A stretch of DNA of 64,000 nucleotides from Marthasterias glacialis. Lineage: Eukaryota; Echinodermata; Asteroidea; Forcipulatida; Asteriidae. The stretch is taken from the NCBI GenBank assembly GCA_911728455.2, contig OU452222.1, positions 17,990,559 to 18,054,558 of the forward strand, read 5' to 3'. Of this stretch, positions 55,901 through 64,000 are shown in pieces. The position numbers were made by a program, and so were the translations under genes. The stretch's first letter is position 1, and each line of letters begins with the position of its first letter. Under the pieces are notes generated by a model. The model worked only from the letters and a program-made list of their open reading frames with translations. It made no database searches and was not told the origin of the DNA.

Positions 55901-58900
55901 TTGCCTGGAGGTTCTCAAAAGGGTCTTTGGAGGGGTCATCAACTTATGATGCAACAGAGTCAGGTGAGCCAAGTGGAACGAGATGAGAATAAGATTAATT
56001 AATCAACAGCTCAATGGCGTATGCTACAGGTGGTTCTTACCCATTGGCCTTTACAGCAAAATCGACGATATCTTTAATTGTTCTGCCTCCTCGGTGAGTT
56101 AGATCTTTATCTCCGTGTAAACTGAAATGAGAAAGATCAACGGCCGCAGACAATTAAGTTAATGGAATGGGACAAGAGTAAGAGTCCACTTTTTAAGTTT
56201 CCGTCAGCCCCGTCTTCTAGACGAATCCATTGCTGATGTCGTGTACTACTGTTTTCCGCCATTACTGGAAAAGAAATACACAAAGCGTTTTTTCTTCGAC
56301 CCGGCCATGATGTTGACTAAACTACACAAAACACGAGCGTGACTTAAGTTAAAGGTTGTGAGCAATGCAGTTTGAAATTGATCTAAAACGGATTGGTCTA
56401 TAATACAGCTATGTTTAATACTGACAGCATTCTGCCACCATCTTCAAGGTAAACTCAATGGGAGACTTTTGAGACGATAGCGGGCGTCCCACAGACCGGT
56501 CCTTTTCCATTGCTTTCATCGCTGAGAACAATTGAACAGGACCGGTCTGTGGGACGCCCGCTATCGTCTCAAAAGTCTCCCATTAAGAAAAAAATAATAA
56601 GTTCACTTACAAATCCACTTTCATTTTATTTTTTTCAAATATTCTCAAAAAAGGTTGTTTGAGGAACTTTTCATTTTATTAAAAAATTCAATACAAGTAT
56701 GTAACCTTGTATATTCTACATAAAAGTAACACTTTTTTCACAATTTTGCATCCCCATTGTTCAAAGGCATCAGAAAATATCTACTCACAATTTTATTGTA
56801 GGAAACCCTCTAACGTCAAAGTTATTCATAACACCTACGACAAAAAAATTCATAGAAACAAATAAATGTAGTTCACATAGTGTCAATAGCTCGAATGTGA
56901 GATGGAAGATTGTTCCACAGCCCAAATGCCACATGTGAGAATGCCTCGGATCCACAGGATTTGATCCGGACCGTTAGCCGTCACCAGTAGGCCCTCAGAG
57001 GATGATCGGAGACGTATCAGGAGTACATACGGTCGAATCAACTCTGTGACGTAGCTGGGTGCATTTCCAAGTAGGGCTTTGAAAGTGATGAGCAGTATTT
57101 TGTATTGGATTCTCTGAGCGACTGGCAACCAATTTTTTTTTTTTTTTTTTATGGAAGTCGCCAGACACACAAGGCCAGTAAGCCACTCGAGGTATGGGCT
57201 ACAAATCAACTGTTTTATCCAGGGGCCGTTGCCACCTACTCCTGGGGCTGAAACAGGGTAACCCCCTTTACAGTCCGTAAGGATGTAGGCTTAGGTATCA
57301 TCTATCAGAAGCCTGGCTGGTAGAGCAGAAGGCTCTACCTCCCCAACTTTTACGGAGCAATTATGGTTAAGTGTCTTGCTCAAGGACACAAGCGTCATGA
57401 CCGGGACTCGAACCCACACTCCGATGACTCAGCCACCGGAGCTTGAGTCCGACGCACTAACCACTAACCACTCGGCCACGACACGCCACAAAATGGAGTG
57501 CTTCAAGGATTGGGGCAATATGGTAAAAGAGATCTCACGGGGATACGCCCTATACATTGACCCAATTCATCTGATGTCATCACGACAACAAAACTTTGTT
57601 GCTCCATATCGGGAGTCAGGTTCCCTTCGTCGAGTATGCGTAGTGCATGTTTAGGCAATGCACTCGCGCTGACCTGCTCACCAAGTCACAATTTGACTCC
57701 CAAGTGGCAGATCATGGCCAGACAGCAGAGGCGTGTGTGACGTCGATGCAAAGGGTTAATAAGAATTATTTTTATTATTATTGTTATTATTATTTGAAAC
57801 TGGTTCCTGCTGATTTTGTTTTTCCCGGTAAAGACTACATTCTGACTTACTTGAGAATCTTGTGCCGTCCAGCTTGCCCACTCGTATATTGGGGTTACTT
57901 TTGGCCAGTTTGGACCCTACCTCCACCCAGACCGGGGCGAGCTTTTGACAGTGACCGCACCATGGTGCATAAAACTGCATTATTTAGGAGTTAAAAAAGT
58001 GTAAGCATTAATCACTGTAGTTAGATTTGTTTTATTTATTTATTTGTTTATTAATTCAGGCCATAAGAACACATTACAAAATAAACAGAAAACCTTCAGT
58101 TACAATCAGGCCTACAAAATACCAAAACAAAAAGAATACACTGAAAAATGAAATACGAACAGCAGCCTTAGGGATTGCCCCAATATCAGCCTGGGGAATC
58201 ACTGATTGCGTTACATGTTCTTGTACATGTACGTGCATAGATGAAGAGGGAGAAGTTCTATTTATTTATTTGTATTGGCACAAAAATTATCAAATTCGCA
58301 CACAAAAGAAAATAGACAGTCCAAACTATGACTGTAAAAATTACAACATGGTCTCACAATTTTTGTCTGTTATATAACTTGTTCTTGTAGCGAGGATAAT
58401 GAAAATCTAATTTAATTTCAGTTTTTGACCTTCTCTTCTGTACAATTGTATTATATAACACCATAAATACTAGGTGCTTTTGTGAATGAAGGATTCTCCT
58501 GTACATAGCCTCTGCAGGCCTGACCTGGTACTTCACAGAGGCAATTGCCTCCAGACCAATGCCTTGGTGCTCTTAAAAATGTTCCAATAGTAATTTACAA
58601 TTTCCTCATAGAGGTGCCCTTTACCAAGGAGAAAACGCCTTGGTGCCCTTCCCCTTTCAAGAACGAAGCATACAGGCCCTGCCTCAGGTCAATAGTCACA
58701 GCACGGTTGCCAATGACAACATTATGTAAAACAGGTCCCCAGTCACTTACGTCCTCTGTCTAATGCATTCGACTCGACTGGGCAATTATACAGGGGTGAT
58801 AGAGACTGCTGACAAAAAGGTCTGAAAATAACATCCAAATTCTGTGAGATATTGAAATGATGGCTTTCCAACCTTCTGGCTGCCCATGAAGTAGAACTAT

Positions 58901-61900
58901 TACTTCAAGAAGCTACTGGGAAGAGTGTCCAAAGCACTACAGAAGTAGATCAAAGCAATGGATTCGCCTAGCCACCATGCGTTATAAGTGAGCCGCCAAG
59001 CATGACCGCCTCACTTATAAACCTCCCATGATACTATCATGGTATCATGGTAGAGTATCATGAACTCCACTGACTCACCATGGGCAAAAATACCTATGGG
59101 CAAATTGCATACGAATGTCCACTTAGAAAATGGTTGCTGTGTGAACGGATGAGTAACCAGTGTGAATGATGGTCCGCGCCATTTTCTCAATGGTAAAAAA
59201 ATGCTCCTTGTCGGGCCGTGTCGCATGGTTTGTACGCCCTCTAGTTCTTATATATAACTCTATGTTGAGCATCCACTCAAGGCCGCTTGCATTGTCATGA
59301 TACGCGACAGCCTCGCTTATAGAGAGGTTTCAAGTGACGTCACTTGAGACCTTTTTCTAATGCTGCGTGCACAAACAGGCGCTGGAAATCATTCAGCAGA
59401 CGACGCGCCAGCCATTGAGTTTCTACATGGCAGTACCCAACATGGCTGCAAAACAAACTTTTCTCGGGGTCATGCAACCTCTCTATAAGCCACCGTGGCT
59501 ATCATGATACTACAGAAGAAGACCAAACAGCAGGGTTTCTCTTATATATCGGAAGAAAATCAACAGATGTTCTGTCAGTCAGTATCTTGGTGAAAGCCAG
59601 ATAAATCACAGAGGCAATACAGGCAATCGCCTCCATGCCCCTGGTCATTTGCCTTGATGCCCCTTGAAATGTTCCAGTAGAAAATGTACATTTCCCTCAC
59701 TGTGAAGTGCCCTTTACTTAGGAAAAATTGCCTTGCCCTTACAAAAATGAATGTGTCAGGCCCGGTCGTTTCACCAGGCAAACATTTTTTAAAAAGTCAG
59801 AATTCAGATTCAAAAGTCTGGCATTTCTCATTCCTAAATTATAATCTTTGGATACATACACATAACAGGTTTTGACTGATCTCACGGACAATAGAATAAC
59901 TGCAGTATGAAATAAGCCTTATTTTTGACTGCAAAAGGGCGCCCTTTGGGGTAGATTGGGGGGGTCAAACCATAGAAATAGTGTGGTAAACCAGATGCAA
60001 TTAGACTTCTCATAAATCAATTAATATACAAATTTTGAGGGTTTTGCAATGCAGTGTAAGATATTTGCTTTGAAAATTTTACTTTTAATGTTTTGAAATA
60101 TTGTTGTACTTTCAAAATAAAATTCGTATTGCGCCCTCTTGCTGTCGAAAATATGGTCCATTGCTCATAAAAGTGTCAAACTGATCAATCAAGTAACCCA
60201 GTTAGTATGCATGTGGATTTCTTCCCAAAGGACTCAGACAGCATTGGTGTGAGGGTAAAACCAAAATAACATTCTTTATCCGCGATGCAATTAATGCATC
60301 TACGAAACCTAACATGCCTAATGCATCACACATATACGAAAAAGGCAATGTGGTCTAGAGAATTTCTACTCAGTAGGCGTCTCTTTCTCAAATAGAAAAA
60401 TAGCTTTAACCTTGGATGAGGGTTTGTCATTTGTAATCAAACGTGCAGCAGCATTTGTGGCATTGTTGATACACGTATCAAATTTGAATGGGCTTTGTTG
60501 ATTTCTCTGGCTGAAGGTCACTCATGGATCATAATTATTTTTTGGATTGTTTTTTTAAAATTTGATTTCTTTTGAATAGCTCAAAATGAACGGTTCTTAT
60601 TTTAGACTTGTACTAGCATTTGTTTTGTTACAAAAATACAAACAATTCTATGGAGCCAGTGTTGATGAACAACAGTGTTGCGGCTGAGGCCCATCTTGAG
60701 GGACTGAACTTGGTGAGAAATTAAAGCCCATTCAAATGTCAACTCTATAAATCATTATCATAGATGTCTTGTGTGCGTGCAGCGGGCATAGCCAGGATTT
60801 GTTCACTGGGGGGCACAGGGGTCATTGCTTATCAGTGTGTGGGGGGGGGCAAGGAGCCATGTTTTTAATGAACTACATGTATCTGGATTTTTTTCATTGG
60901 GGGCACCTGGAAGACAGTGGAAAATGGGGGGGGGGGGAACGTGCCCACCCCCCCAGGCCCCACTGTGGGCTACGCTGCTGCTTGTGTGTACTGAAAAAAT
61001 TAAAAATTAAGACAGTATCCAAAATGACGGATGCGGCTGCGGCTTTTGCAAAGGGTGTTGCTAAGGGCAGGCTATGCTCCAACGCATGTCAGCATGGTGG
61101 TCCAGCCCCAGCCGCAGCCACAACCTTAGCCGTAGCCGCTAATTGGAAATGGCCTTAGCATCTCCATCCCTTTTTATCTTTTTTGTAGTTAACATGCCCA
61201 GCAGGGCCTCATGTTAATTTGCATATTATTTGGACATTCTTTTGCGAGCAGTTCTTGGAAATTATGCTTATTTTATTACAAATTTATTGCATAATGTGTT
61301 TTATTTTTAACATTTTGGGAGGAGGGGGGGGGACACTAGGTGCATCTTTTATGAAACTACTAGATTCTGAATTAATTTTTTTTTATCTAATTTGGCAAAC
61401 CACAGAGGGAAACATAATGCGAGAACTAGTCTACAGTGCATGATATAGATCATGCTGTCAAATGAACATGACGGGAAAATTAACATACTTGATGAATTAA
61501 CTGTAATGATACTAAAAGGCATTATAATTCTAACACGTTGCAACCCAATGAATGTGCGTTGTGAATATTTTACATACAAACACCGAAACCACAGCCCCAG
61601 ACTGCGCGGTGTATAGTGTGTGCTGGATCGTGGTGTTTTTATGCTGTGGTGGCCAGGATTCGAAAGGTGAATTAAGATTTTTTATTTTTTTTCCCCTCAA
61701 AAGTTGTGTTTTCTGGCGGCGATAATTTAATTTGTTTTTACAAAATTTTGATTTTTGTCGGCGGCGATTCCGTAATCCAAGTAATTAAAAAAAAAAAAGG
61801 CCTAATGATACTTAAGGTATTTTTATTCCAACAAACGTTGCAACCCAATGCTTTTACACGTAAAGTAAGATAACAAAAATGACAATTTAGGATTTTGCAG

Positions 61901-62198
61901 GATACAAGACTCTAGATCAAATGTTTCTAGTTCAGTGAGAGAACAGGCATTAAGAATGCCAATGAATGCAGACTTCACATAAGGTAAACAAAGTGTACCC
62001 GTACATATTGTGTTTAGCCTCCCACGGAGAAGGGTGGGGGGAGGTGGGGAGATGCAATCTTGACCCTTTTCTTTGAGCGTGTCAAAGTAACGGCCGTGCA
62101 AGACTAAAATGCAATTTAAAGGAATGAAACGACACGGCATCTCTTGATAATACATTACCTCCACAAGCCATGGGCCTTGGTTCTTTGCATCCAGTATC
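46969..62198 (-). CDS. TMX3: TMX3, ER transmembrane thioredoxin-related disulfide isomerase (12 exons seen, N-terminus missing)
   Basis: Exons in transcript order: 62198-62159, 57974-57851, 56834-56789, 56121-56041, 55767-55656, 55051-54901, 53999-53889, 52738-52618, 51624-51568, 50952-50820, 49427-49359, 47193-46969. All have GT-AG ends and phases agree at each join, giving 422 residues (human TMX3 454). The first exon read begins I-L-D-A-K-N-Q-G-P-W-L-V-E, just before the active site F-Y-A-P-W-C-G-H-C (cysteines 19 and 22 of the part seen). R-G-F-P-T-I-K carries the cis-proline. Three further thioredoxin-like regions follow without CxxC, as in TMX3. F-Q-F-G-F-M-E-N-N-D and P-G-I-L-V-V-N-P match late family motifs. 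The last exon has a membrane segment (about 355-377) and a very acidic cytosolic tail ending H-L-K-S-A. The protein oxidises and isomerises disulfides in the ER lumen. The signal-peptide exon (about 35-40 residues) was not found before 64000. Confidence 0.93.
47366..47753. mobile_element. CAGGGCTCGAATTT TIR family, copy 3, with 5-bp target duplication
   Basis: Starts CAGGGCTCGAATTTGGGG and ends AAATTCGAGCCCTG. GTATT flanks it on both sides (47361-47365, 47754-47758). 388 bp, in the last TMX3 intron. The best copy of the family; no coding frame. Confidence 0.87.
48149..48324. mobile_element. TIR element, 176 bp (TMX3 intron)
   Basis: TAGACCTTTATCATGGTGCG and its counterpart CATGATAAAGGTCTA, then GGCCATCTTG and CAAGATGGTGG, form the ends. 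TA at both edges could be the target duplication. Confidence 0.8.
48340..48492 (-). repeat. GGCCTG-ended dispersed repeat, copy 5
   Basis: TGCCTCCATGCCCC, TGCCCCTTGAAATAAT, TCATGAAGGTGCCCTTCC and GAAGCATCAGGCCTTC, the same order as 35793-35969. Confidence 0.62.
48587..48705. mobile_element. GGAGACTTTTGAGACGATAG foldback, copy 1 (diverged)
   Basis: GAGACTTTTGAGATAATAGC to CCGGTCC on the left, and GTGGGACGCCTGTTATCGTC to CTCAAAAGTCTC on the right, pair with several mismatches. Same family as 56457-56584, in another TMX3 intron. A partial end (GCGTCTCAAAAGTCT) is near 54550. Confidence 0.8.
48886..49170 (+). mobile_element. tRNA-derived SINE, second family
   Basis: Head TGGTACCCGCTGCTAATGC, a tRNA-like part at about 48953-49025 with A-box-like TGGTCTAGTTG (48963-48973) and B box GGTTCGAATCC (49008-49018), then GGACTCGGGAAAGTACTGGG, GGTGTATGGGTAAAACACA and a tail ending CATCTATTAAAC. 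A tail-only piece lies just upstream at 48840-48885. Confidence 0.78.
50140..50323. mobile_element. GGGCCC-ended TIR element in a TMX3 intron
   Basis: CAGGGCCAAATTTCATAGAG at the left and CTCCACAAAATTGGGCCCTG at the right. Its right two thirds are also unit 1 of the tandem array that follows. Confidence 0.78.
50212..50649 (+). repeat. Tandem array built from a TIR element, four units
   Basis: Units begin AAGGTTACC at 50212, 50331, 50410 and 50532, so spacing is 119, 79 and 122 bp. Each contains CTGGTATCCTGCTTAGTTTG and ends with a GAAATTGGGCCCTGAGAGTC-like edge. The second unit lacks about 40 bp. Confidence 0.85.
51698..51839. mobile_element. MITE, 142 bp, with 6-bp target duplication
   Basis: CAGGGATGTCAGTT and AACTGACATCCCTG are inverted ends. 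TCTTGG flanks it on both sides (51692-51697, 51840-51845). The interior repeats GCCTGAA words (AAGCCTGAA, CAGGCT). Confidence 0.9.
52051..52205 (+). repeat. 79-bp tandem duplication
   Basis: ATACGGAATGTGTGTTAGTA starts at 52051 and at 52130. The two units differ by a few bases near the end (GTTACGCAAGG/GTACAAG). Confidence 0.88.
52425..52595. mobile_element. Foldback element, 171 bp, adjoining a TMX3 exon
   Basis: CATTTATGAATGGGAATACA and TATTCCCTTATTCATGAA, with inner GTCGTTTAAAA and TTTTAAACGACCGATTAAAG, are inverted. Its edge is 23 bp from the donor-side end of the exon at 52618-52738. Confidence 0.78.
53044..53172. mobile_element. TIR element, 129 bp
   Basis: ATCCTGTTGGTAA and TTACCAACAGGAT are perfect ends. 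The inner arms GCCAGAAGTGCAGTGTAA and TTACACTGCACTTCCAGC also pair. Confidence 0.83.
53364..53647 (+). mobile_element. TIR element family B, 5' half
   Basis: CTTAACCAGTAGGCACC, TTTCCCTTGTCTGGAAACGG, TGTAATTTCGGAATACC and TTTGTTCTTTTGTTCCAAGA match the left half of 16126-16739. Truncated on the right. Confidence 0.75.
55383..55557. mobile_element. MITE, 175 bp, with 6-bp target duplication
   Basis: CAGGGGTGTGAG and CTCACACCCCTG are perfect inverted ends. TTGCAT flanks it on both sides (55377-55382, 55558-55563). The interior is A/T-rich with GCTGAAAT/AAGCTGAA words. It lies in a TMX3 intron and seems related in style to 51698-51839. Confidence 0.92.
56457..56584. mobile_element. GGAGACTTTTGAGACGATAG foldback, copy 2, perfect 47-bp arms
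   Basis: Left arm 56457-56503 (AATGGGAGACTTTTGAGACG ... GACCGGTCCT) and right arm 56538-56584 are exact reverse complements over 47 bases. The loop is 34 nt. It lies in a TMX3 intron. The perfect match suggests a recent insertion or arm conversion. Confidence 0.93.
57215..57490 (-). mobile_element. tRNA-Leu-like SINE, complete head
   Basis: On the minus strand: GTCGTGGCCGAGTGGTTAG (with a duplicated GTGGTTA), GGACTCAAGCTCCGG, a long variable arm, and the B box GGTTCGAGTCC (57404-57414). Then comes CTTGTGTCCTTGAGCAAGAC and the body. The anticodon position reads CAA, as in leucine tRNA. The same family is at 17283 and 31868. Confidence 0.85.
58515..58680 (-). repeat. GGCCTG-ended dispersed repeat, copy 6
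   Basis: CAGGCCTGACCTGGTACTTC, TCCTCATAGAGGTGCCCTTT and CAAGAACGAAGCATACAGGC, the reverse order of 25995-26145. Confidence 0.72.
59315..59490. mobile_element. TIR element, 176 bp
   Basis: GCTTATAGAGAGGTT and AACCTCTCTATAAGC are perfect 15-bp ends. AAGTGACGTCACTT is an internal palindrome containing a CRE-like TGACGTCA. Outside, TCATGATAC on both flanks is also inverted, so it may sit inside an older foldback. Confidence 0.82.
59597..59762 (-). repeat. GGCCTG-ended dispersed repeat, copy 7
   Basis: GCCTCCATGCCCCTGGTC, GCCCCTTGAAATGTTCCAGT, AGTGCCCTTTACTTAGG and TGTCAGGCC, the same order as 58515-58680. Confidence 0.68.
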
Positions 62199-64000
62199 CT
62201 GCAGAGCAAAGAATGAGAAATATGTATTTATATCACAGTCACCGTGCGAAAGCGACCTGCTCCAATACCAAGAATGCTTCCCTGACCATTATCATCAAAA
62301 TTACGCCGAGAGTTATTCAATTTTAAGACTACGATTCTCAGTTTTATTTATTTCTTGTAGCAGAGCTGCTTTTAAAAAACAAAATTATTTGGAACTGAAT
62401 TTTTTGTACCTTTTTAGATTTATTTTGTGTTCAAATTTAAGTTGTATCTGGGCCAGATTTTCACCAAAAAATTTATTGAAACAATTATCTCTGAGCAAAT
62501 TTCGACAAATGATGTTTCAAAACAAAAAACTTACAAAATATTGTGCATACAAATGTATGCAATGAACAAAAGACATGCAAAATTGTTTTGTACATGGCTG
62601 ATGGACGTGAGATAATGTTGGCATCCTGAAAATAATTCTTCCTTTTTTTCTTCTTTTTTAATTAACTACCACTTATCATTGGCGGATTTTGGGGTGTATT
62701 TAATACCTTAAATGAAAGCTTTAGGGGCCTATAACTTTCTCCAATCTATAAAAATAGTAATTTAAATCTAAATTTTGGGGTCCAATTAGCCAAAAATTGA
62801 ACCTTGCATCTTTAAATGATAAAAAGCAACATTGCTTTTATAACAGGAATAAAGGGGCTTCCAGAAATGAAGTGTAAAACAAAAAACTAAAATAAATATA
62901 CAACACCTTGTCAAATATTGTAAACATTTATGATAAAATACTAGGGTTGGACCGTTCAACCGTTTAACGAAACTAAACGGATTTATCGTTTCAAAATATC
63001 CTTATCGTTAAATGGCTGCAGATAATTAATTTCCTGCTTTGTTACAATTTGTAATTATTTTTAATACCCTACAATTTGTCATACATTTTGCTTTGTATGT
63101 CACCCAACAAATGTGGTTTTGTGACTGTCTGGCATGGCTGGGTATAGCCTTGTATTTTTGTTTTGCTGGAAAGTGTGTTGACATCTGTTCCTCCTTTTAC
63201 GGCCTGGTTCATACATTTGTCATAATTGACACAGAAAATAGAGAGCTGGCACCGATGACTGCAATTACCCTGGTTCCGATTCTCATTTTGGATTGGAATC
63301 GGCAGAAGCGTTAAATGCCACAAGATCCGTTTAACCATAGATGCACAACCCTAGTTTATCTTTTGTTAACTTAATAAAAATTGTTGACATGGCATCTACA
63401 GTAATCTTGGATCATTTGATTTGGTTTAACTTTCCTACAATTGTCCGATATGCAGGTACCTTTCTCTGTCTGCCATGAAGGCTCGTTAATGCTATTATAA
63501 TTATCAAGCCAGCAATGTTTGAGTTGAATTGTATCAATTGGTCGTCAACACATTAACTCACTGCAAGGTTTACAATCAATTTCTAAGGTTACTTTATGTT
63601 TATGCATAGAAGAAGCCACATCCACTACAAGGACGAGTTACAAGTACAATGGTGATGAAGAGGATGGTGATATTATATGATGATGTAAAATGAAGATAAA
63701 TTGATGTTTTTACCATTATTGTTCTCTAAATAAACGGTTTCTATTTCGTGGAAAATAAGTAATAACCCTAATCAAAAATTTAGTTACCGAAAAACTAACC
63801 CACCCAAATCCTCTTGTTGTCTGATTGTGGAGGATTGAGCTTTATAGGACCAAGTAACAATTGCTTATCACTGGGCCAGGCTTATCCAAGCCCAACCATT
63901 TCGGTGTTAATTGACCATAGGGTGGAGGACAGTGGAGGATTGAGGTTGCCTCTGGGCAATTACATGTAGGCCTTGGAACTTACGGTCATTGCAACATATG
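62199..64000 (-). other. TMX3: TMX3 upstream intron or flank
   Basis: The exon at 62159-62198 has an acceptor (TGCTCTGCAG), so at least one more coding exon lies upstream on this strand. It must end with two bases of a split codon and carry the signal peptide. I could not find it in 62199-64000. Only the TIR element at 62941-63354 is recognisable here. Confidence 0.5.
62941..63354. mobile_element. hAT-like TIR element, about 414 bp
   Basis: CTAGGGTTGGACCGTT and ATGCACAACCCTAG form short inverted ends of hAT type (TAGGGTTG), with subterminal CCGTTTAACGAAAC and CGTTAAATGCC/GTTTAAC words. No 8-bp duplication is visible and the inner frames have no transposase motif. Confidence 0.62.

Larger units (their letters stand above)
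57975..62158 (-). other. TMX3: Large TMX3 intron
   Basis: 4.2 kb between the exon ending at 62159 and the active-site exon starting at 57974. Apart from the listed repeats it shows a SINE tail at 60188-60310, a G-run repeat piece with GGGGGCACCTGG at 60785-60975, and a direct repeat of ACGTTGCAACCCAATG at 61535 and 61836. No other gene recognised. Confidence 0.6.

Noticed and set aside
57376-57480. tRNA gene
   Set aside because: The tRNA-Leu-like sequence has a duplicated segment near the A box, does not close a proper acceptor stem, and continues into a SINE body seen in three copies.
60769-61158. 129-codon plus-strand frame with poly-Gly and poly-Ala parts
   Set aside because: Starts inside a G-run repeat fragment and has no conserved motif or splice context.
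63039-63314. 91-codon frame as a transposase or receptor fragment
   Set aside because: Inside a short hAT-like element, hydrophobic by composition, with an overlapping frame on the other strand and no motif.

Overview
The window looks like nuclear DNA of an invertebrate deuterostome. A sea star or other echinoderm is the most likely source, but this is inferred from the gene set and the repeat style (ACATGT-rich DNA, many small foldback elements) and was not checked by database comparison. It is about 60% AT, has spliceosomal introns with GT-AG ends, no operons, and a dense load of short inverted-repeat elements, tRNA-derived SINEs, LINE remains and two satellite arrays.

Four protein genes can be supported. 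(1) 1-371, minus strand: the 5' part of a secreted C-type lectin that runs off the left edge, with a TATA box at 505-513. (2) 3854-15976, plus strand: a complete FAM210A orthologue in three coding exons (mitochondrial DUF1279 protein), with an 8.7 kb first intron full of repeats. (3) 25051-29778, minus strand: a dermatan sulfate epimerase-like gene (DSEL type) in two coding exons, encoding an epimerase domain, two membrane segments and a C-terminal sulfotransferase domain. (4) 46969-62198, minus strand: a TMX3 gene (ER transmembrane thioredoxin-related disulfide isomerase), of which twelve coding exons were joined in consistent phase. Its signal-peptide exon was not found and probably lies beyond the right edge.

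FAM210A, DSEL and TMX3 all sit on human chromosome 18, and DSEL and TMX3 are neighbours there, so the window appears to keep an old deuterostome linkage. DSEL and TMX3 both act in the secretory pathway (Golgi/ER glycosaminoglycan modification and ER disulfide exchange). FAM210A is mitochondrial. No functional cluster is implied.

Repeats by region: 1.1-2.5 kb holds two copies of a G-run repeat family and a foldback. 2.7-3.1 kb and 9.5-9.9 kb hold one TIR family. 7.0-9.4 kb is a decayed LINE with other elements inserted in it. 9.46-10.5 kb and 16.1-16.7 kb are copies of a longer TIR element. 17.8-20.0 kb is a 312-bp satellite (seven units). 22.3-23.0 kb is a 169-bp array (four units). 30-46 kb is gene-free and rich in elements. 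The TMX3 introns carry several elements with visible target-site duplications and a 47-bp perfect foldback.

All exon calls rest on reading splice sites, phase and protein similarity by eye. Family names for repeats are descriptive.
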